Source: Rhizoclosmatium globosum
Taxonomy: Eukaryota; Chytridiomycota; Chytridiomycetes; Chytridiales; Chytriomycetaceae
Length of the DNA stretch: 57,374 nt
NCBI GenBank assembly: GCA_002104985.1
Contig: MCGO01000229.1
Span: 1-57,374, forward strand
Reading direction: 5' to 3'
Part shown: one piece after another, positions 1-9,092 of the stretch
Layout of the letters: each line of letters starts with the position of its first letter
Numbering within the stretch: the first letter of the stretch is position 1
Notes under the pieces: generated by a model
Told to the model about the DNA's origin: nothing
The model's input: the letters and a program-made list of their open reading frames with translations, nothing else
Databases searched by the model: none
Translations under genes and position numbers: made by a program

Positions 1-262
1 GATTCGCTTCCATCAAATTTTCAGCTCCATCCTAGTGGCATGAGATAAACAATACTTTATTGAAGAGGTTCAGTATAAAAACAGGGAAACGAGACAAAAC
101 CAAACGAAAAAAACCATAAACAGCACATCTAGAAAACCGCTTTTCGCAAACTCCCAAAAACCGCCAAAAAGTCCCTCACAACTATTTATGCTTGAGTCAC
201 AGTAGCCTTCCGTTTCCCTCGCACAAGTCCATCCAAAAACAACAAGGCCGCAATCCAAAGCG
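1..262. other. window edge, no gene seen
   Basis: This stretch lies downstream of the minus-strand acyltransferase stop. A 95-codon minus-strand frame overlaps it, but that frame mostly runs opposite or out of phase to the acyltransferase tail and has no recognisable domain. I see no RNA gene or repeat here. Confidence 0.4.
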
Positions 263-1873
263 TCAATCGACTGAATCCAACACCTTAAACACAACCCACA
301 ACGCCCAATACACAACATACAGAACCGCATACAGAGCCCAGTAAGCCAATCGCACATACACCGGTAAAATCAGATATCCACCCAACAACACCATAAACAG
401 GTACAAAAAGTCCTCGGACCGTGGAATCAGAGGAACAAGCTTCCCATCCTTCTCTTCCTTTGCTGTCATCTTCTTTGTTTCATAGAACCGAGCGAGGTAG
501 GTCCTTTTCGAGCCAGATGGTTCGAAGCCATATCAAACGGCTTCTTCCGGTCTTCCTCGGGTTGATTGATCATATCTGGCTCGAATCCTGGGATTTCGGG
601 GACTGAGTATTGTCTGCAGTGGATGTGGACGGTTTTTGGGTACCGTCCGTTGAAGAATACTTCGATTGGGTTCATTACTTCGAAGGGAATGTCGCCGGGG
701 TTACGTTTGCGTATCCGATTGTTAGGTCGAATACGTCTGTGCATGTTGGTTGGAGGTCTTGGATTGTGTAGAAGAGGCCTGTGGATTTGGGGAGGATGCA
801 GTGGTTGGGGTGTTCTGCGATTTGCATCTGGTTGGGTGATTAAGAGGTTAGTTACGTTGATATTCTAGGTTGGTTTGACGTTTGGGGTTCGGCGTTAATG
901 AATAGAGCTCCGCTTATGTCCTCGCAACGCAAATAGCTTCTCGATGATTGTTTGTTGTAACTCGTACACTTCTCTAGCCTGTCAGTTCGTCCCATTCATT
1001 AAAACGAGATTTCCCACTCAACATCTCCTTCCGCTCGTTCCACGCGCCATTTCTCGTCAACTAACCTTCTCTGCAAACTTTTTCGACTTTTCAATATTCC
1101 CTGGGGTATTCAGAGTGCCCTCCGGAAAAATGAGCATCCAAAGAGGCAAATCCTCTTTTCTAGCAATCCCAAATTCTTTTTCAGGATAGGTCTATCCCTT
1201 GTCCAAGTTTCTGGTTCAAGTAAATGAAATCAAAAAAAGTCCCATGACGGTACCGTAGATTGGAGATCAAATGAAAGGACTTTGATCATCATTACGCGCA
1301 AAGTCACCGTGGAGGTTGCTGTAATATAAGTGTTAGACACGGGATGATGGGATCAACGATGGGAAGTAGAAGGTGTGGAAGAGACACCACATCGAGACAC
1401 GTAACTGAACCCACGCCGTCGCCCACAGGTACAACCAATCTGGATAAGCCTGATGGTTCGCCAGGACGACCTTCTTCTTTGAGTTTGCCGCCGTCATCTT
1501 GTCGACATCGCCCGAGAGAACCAGGGCTGATCCCAGGCATGAACAAGTACGCGGTCAGGACGGCAAGCGAGCCAATCGAGCGTTCGACATGTCTCATAAT
1601 ATTGCGGAATAGTTTGTGGTTGATTGTCCTTAACGGCGAAGCGGAAGCGAAACAACGAGAACGGAAAAGGGAACCAGGATCCAAAGAAGGGCAAACAAGG
1701 CTACTTTTATGATGAAGTCGTTTGACATTGCCACTTTCGGTTTTTTTGTACTTTGTCTTGTTGTTTGACTTGGGATCAGTGTCGAGACTGTCCACGGGTC
1801 CGGCGCCCGCTGTTCCCGCTTCGGCGCCGGCGATTGAGGCATCGCCAAAGAAGAGCGACTTGACAACTTCCAT
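263..1873 (-). pseudogene. CST26/LCLAT1-type acyltransferase, frame-broken tandem copy
   Basis: This is a paralogue of the intact neighbour at 2050-3596. Reading across frames gives the family landmarks in order: a membrane segment near 1640-1720, NHQAYPDW (the HX4D acyl-transfer motif) near 1445, a FPEGT motif near 1115, the block CILPKSTGLF near 780, and a C-terminal pair of hydrophobic segments ending at 263. The frame changes near 1750, 1640, 1535, 690 and 500, plus a disturbed stretch near 1200-1260. It has a probable 238-base intron at 828-1065 (GTTAGT...CCAG) that the neighbour lacks, and it lacks the neighbour's intron inside the NHQ/PDW motif. At least two breaks (500, 690) would be healed by one base in an A or C run. 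It may therefore be a real gene read with indels or a decaying copy. The family transfers acyl chains to lysophospholipids in ER or lipid-droplet membranes. Confidence 0.65.
828..1065 (-). repeat. copy-specific intron carrying GCGAGG...AGCGGAGCTCTAT repeat
   Basis: This is the inferred intron of the broken acyltransferase. It is bounded by GTTAGT and CCAACCAG and sits where the paralogue codes straight through (after the FAEK residues). It contains the 13-mer AGCGGAGCTCTAT preceded by GCGAGG and CGAGAA. The same arrangement occurs on the other strand inside the unusually long second intron of the TPX2-like gene (6512-6800). Confidence 0.5.
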
Positions 1874-2049
1874 TGTTGGTTCTTGGTACTTGGTATTTGC
1901 TTGAGTGAGAGGTGGTTGGTGGTGGTGGTAGTCGAGTTTGAGGAAGAGGTTTTTGAACGGTGGGGAGATGCCAAAATTGGATCAATTCAAAGTAGTTACT
2001 TTCTATTGTTTATCTAGTTATAGTATCAGGCAATGAACATGCGAATTAT

Positions 2050-3596
2050 CTACCATCCTACTTCTCCTAATGTACCACTCGTCTGCCCTAGGAACGCCAT
2101 AAATGCAACCCACAAACTCAATCGTGACAACCCAAACATCCCCATCAACACTGCAAGCGCAAGCGTGACGAACCGAACACCCAACATCAATGTCCAGTAA
2201 ATCAAATCCGTGTACACGGGCAACAACACCCACAACGCAAACATCAGTCCTCCAAAGTACAAATAATCCTCAGCACATGGAACAACCGCAATCCTTCGTG
2301 TCTTCTCCTTCTCCCAATCAAGCCTCAAATCCCCACCTTCATAAAACTCAGTCAACCGCAAATCCTTCTCCTTCCACACCGTATCCCTCAACCACAAATC
2401 AAACACCCCCCTCCTCACACTCTCCTCCTCCTTCGTCTCATCCCCATCCCCACCCACATTCCTAAACCCAGGTACTTGCTCCCGAACCCGATACCGATTC
2501 ACATGAACATGCACCTCCCGCGGATACAACCCCTCCAAAAACACCTTGTTTGGAGGCAACACGTCATACGGCACGTCACCAGCCTCTACACCCGAATACG
2601 CCACAGTCAAGTCAAACACATCCACACTCTGAAGACTCTCGATCGAGTAGAACAAGCCCGTGGATTTCGGGAGGATGCAGTATGTCGGGTGCCAGTCTAC
2701 ACCTGCCTTTTCGGCATACGCGCGTGACTTTGCGATTCCGCCTGTCCAGTTTAGGCCGCCTTCAGGGAATATGAGGAGCCAGAGGGGGTGTGGGGATTGG
2801 CGGGATTGTGTGAGTGTGGTTGTGAGGATTGGTTTGTCGAGGGTGAGGTTTTGGTGCAGGAAGATGAAGTCGAGGAGAGTGAGGCAGGGGCCTATGAGGG
2901 GGATTTGGGAGAGGACTTTTATCATCATGATGCGGAGGTCTGCGTGGCAGTTTCTGATGGTTGTTTGGTTTAGAGTTTGATGTGAGTGTTGATGGCGGAG
3001 TGATGAGTGGATATTGATTTATAAGTGGGAGACAGCAGATTCAACGAATGACGGGATAGATGGATCATGGTACATACCTTGTCCATGCAAATACCCATAG
3101 ATAGAACCAATCAGGATAAATCTATACAAAGTTTGCATGCATTCACTAGATCAGTACTCACACCCCAAATTAACACATGCCCCAAACAGAGACACACCTG
3201 ATGATTCGCAAACACAATAGTCTTCCTCCAATCCTTCATAAGCTCCCAATCTCCACTCACAACAACCTCCGTCCCGGGACAGAACAGGTACGCAAGTATG
3301 ACCATGAACGACCCGACACACCGCTCAATCGTGCGTGTTACGCCGCGGTATGTTGAGTGTGGGATCACGCGGAGGTTGAGGAGGATGTACAGGGGCGTTG
3401 CGGTTGTGATGATTGCGAGGGCTGTAAGGATGAGGAGGGTTGTGAAGAGGAAGAGTTTTATGGGGAAGTCGGCTGGTTTTGGGGGACTCTTTTTGGGAGG
3501 AGAACGGGGCTTTGGGGAGGTGGACCCGGGGATGTCGTCGTTGTCGCGGCCGGGGATTGAGTCGGCTCCGGTGAAGAGGGATGTTATGAGGTCCAT
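2050..3596 (-). CDS. CST26/LCLAT1-type lysophospholipid acyltransferase
   Basis: Three exons are inferred: 3198-3596, 3078-3121 and 2050-2953. The introns have GTGTGT and GTATGT donors, and the total is 448 residues. Residues 45-70 and 80-110 are membrane segments. NHQ at the end of exon 1 joins IYPDW in exon 2 to give the HX4D motif, written NHQIYPDWFYLW as in yeast Cst26 and YDR018C. MMIKVLSQIPLIGP and IFPEGG follow; the usual Thr of FPEGT is Gly here, which is unusual but outside the His/Asp pair. CILPKSTGLF and GLYPREVHVH match the Cst26 central region. Two C-terminal hydrophobic stretches suggest an integral ER membrane protein. Expected role: acylation of lysophosphatidylinositol or a related lysolipid; the exact substrate is not readable. 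It is intact, next to a broken paralogue in the same orientation. Confidence 0.85.
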
Positions 3597-4842
3597 TTGT
3601 TTTGGTTTTCTTGGACTACTTATTATCGTACAATCTTTCTAAAATAGAACTATGAATTCTTTGGGAGACAGCGTCTGTTAGTTTCGGTGTGTTTCTACAT
3701 CGTCATAGTGTTCAGAGGGTATATCATTTATTTCAAGTAATGTTTAAAGGTGAAGAGAAAGAGATGCGACAGTTCAACCGGATATAACCAGTGGAGTGTC
3801 AAATCACAGAGAAGAAAAGGAGGAGAGAGAAGGGAGGGGTAATGTAGAGACACTCTTACAAACGCCATATCGAGGAAATAAAAGCGTTCGATCAGAGATG
3901 CCATTCCTAATTGTTCTTTCGCAGCTTGGAAGCCCAGAAGAGTGCTTAAATTGGCAAAACCCGGGTATAGAAATTGCGAGTGGTTTAGTATTTAGGGGCA
4001 CGTTCTAAAATAAACGGATTTACTTTAACTGTTGGAGAAAGATAGGTTAGTTTGGTTGTTTGGAGAGCGATGGGATTTGGAGAGAGTTGAGAATGGAGGA
4101 GTTATGGTAAGCTGTGAGTGTTTTCGAGGTGCAGTCAGCTCCGACGGATCTGCAGATTGGGTACATCGACGACACACAACAAAACTACTGAAGCAGTATC
4201 GCAACAGAGGAAGATAGGTGGTGAGGGATACGACGGGGTTGACACTTGCCGTTACTTCAAAGAAAAAAAAGAAAGGTGCAGGAGGTCAACGATTCATAAG
4301 GCACCGCTGGGAAAAAGACCCGAGACCCCTTCCACCCTTCCTGGAGAGTTGGTGCATCATGTTTTATAAGAGGATAGAAGGAGATGGATTGTATTCGAAA
4401 TTATGGAGGTGTGAAACTGTCCTATGAATTCTGTAAGAATTCCTGCGAGCAAGCGGCCAGGCACTCCACCCGAGGAAAACTTGGCCTAGTGATGAATCAT
4501 TGGCCCTCGATTACGCCAAACTGACAGCAACACACCAAGCGGAGATGTGCATTTGAATGTGTCGAGGGATTAGGTACGATTATACAGCGCCAAACGCTCC
4601 CACACCTTTCAAGCTACTATTTTCTTGCAAACGAGACGATGGCATTATAAGTCCGCATATAATGAGTTATTTTTGAATAATGCATCAAGCTGTAACCCTC
4701 TGAAAACAATTTGTAAGCAAAAAATAGACTCTTGCTTTGAAAAGTGAGGAATCTCATTGCAAGTCCAACGAATTGCAGAGAACGACGAGGAACGGTTTAT
4801 TCACAAAAAAAGAAAGATGCAATAACGCAAAGCTCAAAATAC
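3597..4842. other. intergenic, no supported gene
   Basis: These 1.25 kb hold only short unrelated frames (under 85 codons) without domains or splice logic. At 4425-4465 there is a short GAATTCTGTAAGAATTCCTG block followed by CGAGCAAGCGG. It resembles the end of the repeat element at 14160-14310. The upstream region of the acyltransferase at 3596 lies at the left edge. Confidence 0.5.
4425..4470. repeat. short fragment resembling the ACAGAATTCC repeat element end
   Basis: GAATTCTGT then GAATTCCTG then AGCAAGCGG is seen here. At 14279-14310 the order is ACAGAATTCCTG, then GCAAGCGGG, then TTGGCGGTG. Similarity is partial and judged by eye. Confidence 0.35.
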
Positions 4843-5499
4843 TCATGCACTCAATGCAGCGCCCAAATGGCTCGTAAATTCAAAACAAACCCCGAGCAAA
4901 CGGTCATGTTTTTCACCAAGTTTGAGCAGATCTCCTTTCAATTCCTTCTGTTCCTTTTCAAGAGCCTCGACCTTCTCGGATGACTTGACAGCCGCTGTTT
5001 TGAGGGCGCTGTTATCTGTTTTCAATTCCTTCTGTTCCTTTTCCAGAGCCTCGACCTTCTCAGATGACTTGACAGCAGCTTTTTCAAGAGCAACAATCTT
5101 CTTGGAAAACGAATTCAGTTTCGCTTGTAAGGTCTCGAAAGGAAGAACAGGAATCCACTCGTTTGTAGCTCTGTTCTTCACACCAACGCTAACGGTGCCC
5201 CCAGCCGCTATGAAGTCACCCACGGTTACGAAATCTGATCCTACTTGCAAGGTGGATTCAAGTGTGACGAGTTGTCTTGGCAAATGCTTCAAGACGGGGC
5301 TTTCTTTGTGGTATAGCTCCCACCACTGCTCGGCATATCCATTCACTGCATTATCGTCCATAGGTTGAAAGAGATCAACAACTTCCAGAATAACTACGTC
5401 TGAACCACGGGGGAAAACTGTGATCCTCATTGTTGAAGTAGGGGTTGTTTTTTGTTTGTTTCTGCTCGACTGAAACCCCCTTCCAAATCGACTCGCCAT
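4843..5499 (-). CDS. coiled-coil protein with internal duplicate
   Basis: Single-exon, 218 residues, starting at an ATG whose complement is at 5497-5499. I do not recognise a family. Residues about 24-125 form a mixed globular region (MRITVFPRGSDVV...). It is followed by a heptad-rich helix. Within the helix the segment AAVKSSEKVEALEKEQKELK occurs twice, separated by a short TDNSALKT spacer. At DNA level this is a direct duplication at about 4922-4985 and 5020-5085. A hydrophobic C-terminus ends the protein. The globular part plus a coiled coil suggests a self-assembling or scaffold protein, but that is inference. It stands alone, with more than 300 bases on either side. Confidence 0.6.
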   Translation of the reverse strand: MASRFGRGFQSSRNKQKTTPTSTMRITVFPRGSDVVILEVVDLFQPMDDNAVNGYAEQWWELYHKESPVLKHLPRQLVTLESTLQVGSDFVTVGDFIAAGGTVSVGVKNRATNEWIPVLPFETLQAKLNSFSKKIVALEKAAVKSSEKVEALEKEQKELKTDNSALKTAAVKSSEKVEALEKEQKELKGDLLKLGEKHDRLLGVCFEFTSHLGAALSA

Positions 5500-5816
5500 A
5501 CTTTATGGATAGATCAAAATATTTACTGGTTCTCAAATTGTGCTTCTTGTTGCACGTTTCCCCACTTTCTAAAAATGACTGCTGAAACTGTATATAGTTG
5601 AAAGATCGATTCGCTACAGAATGCTTCATCATTTATATGTTTAAATTAAGAAAAAGCACTGTTCATAATACATTGGTTTATATCTGGTTCGTGAGGAATG
5701 TGTTCATTTTCCCTGCTTTTGTTGTCCGAACAAGACTTTGACCAAGCAAGACTTCTTCCGCTTCCACCAAAAGGAATCCTTCGCTACTTTGAGAGACTTT
5801 GAGCTGGTCTGACTTG
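5500..5816. other. divergent intergenic region
   Basis: It separates the minus-strand coiled-coil gene from the plus-strand TPX2-like gene and should contain both promoters. I see no clear motif. The 5640-5700 part is AT-rich. Confidence 0.4.
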
Positions 5817-8800
5817 ATGTCCAGCGCACCGCTTTCCCCATCGCAGCGACCCAATCTCTCGTCACCGATTCGCGTACCAACGACGCCTTCGAAACAGCAA
5901 CACCAACTTGAACCCTCACCGAATCCAACGCATCCACCGAATCAAAGCATGTCGTCGCGCAAGATGCACGCGCACTCCACGCTCCAACCATCAAAACTGA
6001 GCAAATCAATCTCGCTCGAATCGCTGAGTTCGCCTGCTTCGCCTTCGTCTTCCTCGTTGTCGTCTTCTTCTACTTACACGAAGGCTCCTCCTTCCCTCCT
6101 GAACCTGCCTCAATCGGCTTCGGTCGACGCGGCATTCGAATTCGCTGCCCCAAAGTACGTGGACTTTGACAGAATCGATGCAAACGAAGAAGGTGACGAA
6201 TCGGCGAATCCCTGGTCGTCTGTCAAACAAAACAACAAAACAAAACAACAACAACAACAAGTCGACGCCTGGTTTGGTGCGTGTATCCTCCCTCTCTCCC
6301 TCTGTCTACCCCGAAAACTCACTCTGTAAAATCAGACAACAGACACTCCTCCCCTCTCACAGGTCCTTCGCGTGTCGCTCGTCCATCGGCTCTTCTCGCT
6401 CAACTAGACTCGGATATTGAAGTTGAGGAGTATGATGACGCGCCAACCCCAAAAGCTTCGGAAAAGAGAGTTCGTCCGAAAACGGCTGGTCCTGTCAGAC
6501 CGGAATTCAAAGTGAGTTTGGAATTGATTCCGGGAAGAAGAGGAGGAATAGCGAGTGGTGTGATTGTTCTTAGCGAGAGCACGAGCGGAGTTCTGTGCGT
6601 TTAAGTCAAAATATGTGGAAAATGAGAGCGCTGCGAACTTGTTTTCGCGAAGCGATGTGTGCGTAGCAAAAATTTATGGAAAGTGTGAGCGCAGCGAACG
6701 AGAATTCGCGTAGTAGCGAGGGTTTGAGCGGAGCTCTATGCTGTTACACCAAACTAAATTAAAAGTGCTGCAAATGGGATTCTAAATATTCCACGCCTAG
6801 GCAAATCAGCCAGTGAAGCCACGTCCTATGACTGCATCCCATACATCTACTGGAGCTGCTAGACCAAAGTCTTCTGCCCCCACAAAAGAAGTGTCGCGCT
6901 TGTTTTCGAATCTTTCCTTGACGGCTACCAAGAAAAAGACTCCAACAAGTGACCCCGAGGCGAAAGCCAGACTTTTGGCGTCCACGGCTGTATGGAACGC
7001 ACGACGAGCAGCAGTCGCAGCCGAAGAGACACTGTCATCTCGAAAGACTGTTTCACATGATGCCGAAAAACGAGGTCCAACTGTTCCGAAAGAATTTTCG
7101 TTTATGGGCCGACCCAAGATGGTTGTCAAGAGTCCTGGCATTAAGGTATATTTTATTTAAGTGTGTGTAACGTTTTAACTAAATTGTGATACGAACAGAA
7201 ACGTAAGCCAGTCATGAAGAAAACTACGACCGATTTGACCGTGCCAAAGCCATTCCGATTCCATGAGACCCATTCCCACAGCAGATTTATGGATATGAAG
7301 GCTGATGCAGACAAGTCTCCGTTTGTTCCACTCGTCAACAGAGTCAAGCAGTTTGAAGAGTCTGTGCCTGATCGCTTTAAGCCTGTCCCTAAAAAGAGTG
7401 TGATGGTAAAATGTCCCTCGTGTCTACTACAAATGGATTAACGGAATATAGGGCTCGCATATGGAACCTAGACTGACAAAACCACATTCGCCGATGCTTA
7501 TGACGAAAGTTCGGAGCAAGCCTTCCACGTGAGTTCGAATACAGTTTTCTTGTCAGTATTGTTTGACCGGTTCCCCCCACTTTTCGCTCGCTCAAAGCAG
7601 TCTCAAGAGCACAGAGGAGATGGAACTCGAAGAAATGACGAATGCTCCAAAGTTTAAGGCTCACCCTGTGAACAAGAAGGTTTGTTGACAAAAAATTACA
7701 ATGGTTTGCCCTTCTTAATAGCAATCTTCCTCGTCAGATTTTAAAGGAGCCTCACATTGGCGCTCCACCACCTCCTAAGCCTGCTCTTACCGTTCCACAA
7801 TCCCCAGCAATTTCCAAACCTCGTCCTCCACCTCCAGCCCCAAAGCCACCTTCCCCAAAAATTAAAGCAAATCCGATTCGTTACCTGGGTGTCAAGCCAT
7901 TCGAACCTGTTCTTGAGCACCGCCGCGTTGTTGCTGCGGATGTGAAGTTGCCGGGTGAAGCTGTGCGTGAACGAAAGTTGCGAGAGTTTGAAGAGGAAGT
8001 GAGGCGGGGAGCAGAGGAGATGCGAAGACGTCGCGAGTTTAAGGCTTCAGGAGTTCCGGACTTGACAAAGATGGATGTACGTGCTTTATATATTGAGATG
8101 AATTTAGCGAGTCACTCATCTGTTGCAATCAAAGCCTCTACCCGAAGTCAAGCCAAAGCCAGTCACGGAACCGGTTCCGTTCCACTTTTTGACTGACTCG
8201 CTTCCACCCAAGAGCGCATTTGGTGGCGAGATTGCGAGTCTGGACCTTGTTGGAAAGTTTGTTGCGCAGCCTGTCCCACAGGTGGAACCGTTTGTCCCCA
8301 AGAAGAGCAACAAACCCGTCACGATGCCTGAACCTGTTCTCTTACACACAGATAGTCGCGTCGAAGAACGCCGCGGGTTTGAGGAAATGAAACGGGAACG
8401 AGAGCGTGAGGAAGCTGAGGCACGGGAACAGGCGCGTCTTGCGCGTGAGGTTAGTGCATAACATTCAACCCCTACTAATTACACTGAAAACTGTTTCGTG
8501 TGTGTAGGAGGAAGAGCGAATGGAAATCAGACGTATGAGACAGGAACAAGTCTTCCACGCGCAGCCTGTACGCACATTCCCTGGAATCCAGATCCACGCG
8601 TCGCAGAAGCGGTTGACTGAACCTGAGAGTCCCATGTTACGTGAGAAGCGGGAACGTGTGCAGAGGATGCGGGAGCGGCTTATGAAGATGAGTCCTCGAC
8701 GTGGGGGAAGTGGTGGTGGTGGGAGACGTGGAAGTGGGGAGGTTGCTGTTGCTGCGGAAAGCGCGAGGGATTTGTTTGGGGGTAGAGAAGTTCCTGGGGA

Positions 8801-8948
8801 AGAGGAGGAGGAGGAGGAGGAAGAGGTTCCGACTGGAGAGTTTGAGGCTGTTGAAGTTGAGGAACGGGGACGGGGGAGACGGAAGGAGTGGGGAGAGTTG
8901 AAGGAGTGGAGTGATGATGTTGACGTTACATCTTCGCCCCGGTTTTGA
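5817..8948 (+). CDS. TPX2-like spindle assembly protein
   Basis: Nine exons join in frame: 5817-6276, 6363-6511, 6801-7145, 7199-7405, 7452-7528, 7601-7679, 7738-8076, 8135-8449, 8508-8948, giving 803 residues. All introns are GT-AG. Residues about 106-154 (FEFAAPKYVDFDRID... ending VDAWF) follow the pattern of the metazoan TPX2 N-terminus that binds and activates Aurora A (YSYDAP...F...WF). The middle carries the LTKPHSP block and Pro-rich linkers. Residues about 620-690 match the TPX2 C-terminal family: LLHTDSRVEERRGFEE, then a charged helix, then VFHAQPVRTFPG. The protein probably binds microtubules and Aurora kinase in the spindle. The C-terminus is acidic. Intron 2 (6512-6800) is much longer than the others and contains repeats. 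The first in-frame ATG is at 5817. Confidence 0.85.
6540..6750 (+). repeat. GAGCG(C/A)AGCGAAC-type imperfect repeats inside TPX2 intron
   Basis: Inside the 289-base intron, a unit with ATGTGGAAAATGAGAGCGCTG near 6612 recurs as TTTATGGAAAGTGTGAGCGCA near 6672. Each unit is followed by GCGAAC and a GCG-rich stretch. GAGCGGAG(T/C)TCT follows near 6575 and again near 6729. The second copy matches the 13-mer in the acyltransferase intron at 828-1065. Confidence 0.55.
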
Positions 8949-9092
8949 GCTTGTTGTTTTTTAGATTCTTGAAGGACCTTTTTGGTTGTTTTAACGGTTC
9001 GTGTTGTTGGAAGTTGATTTTATCTGTTAGTGACTTCTCTTGTTTTTTGGTTTGTTTGAATTGAATAATGACTGATTTATTTGTGATGTTTG

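Noticed and set aside
2190..2980. Several plus-strand Pro/Ser- and Arg-rich frames
   Set aside because: They lie opposite the intact acyltransferase exon 3 and vanish as shadows of it.
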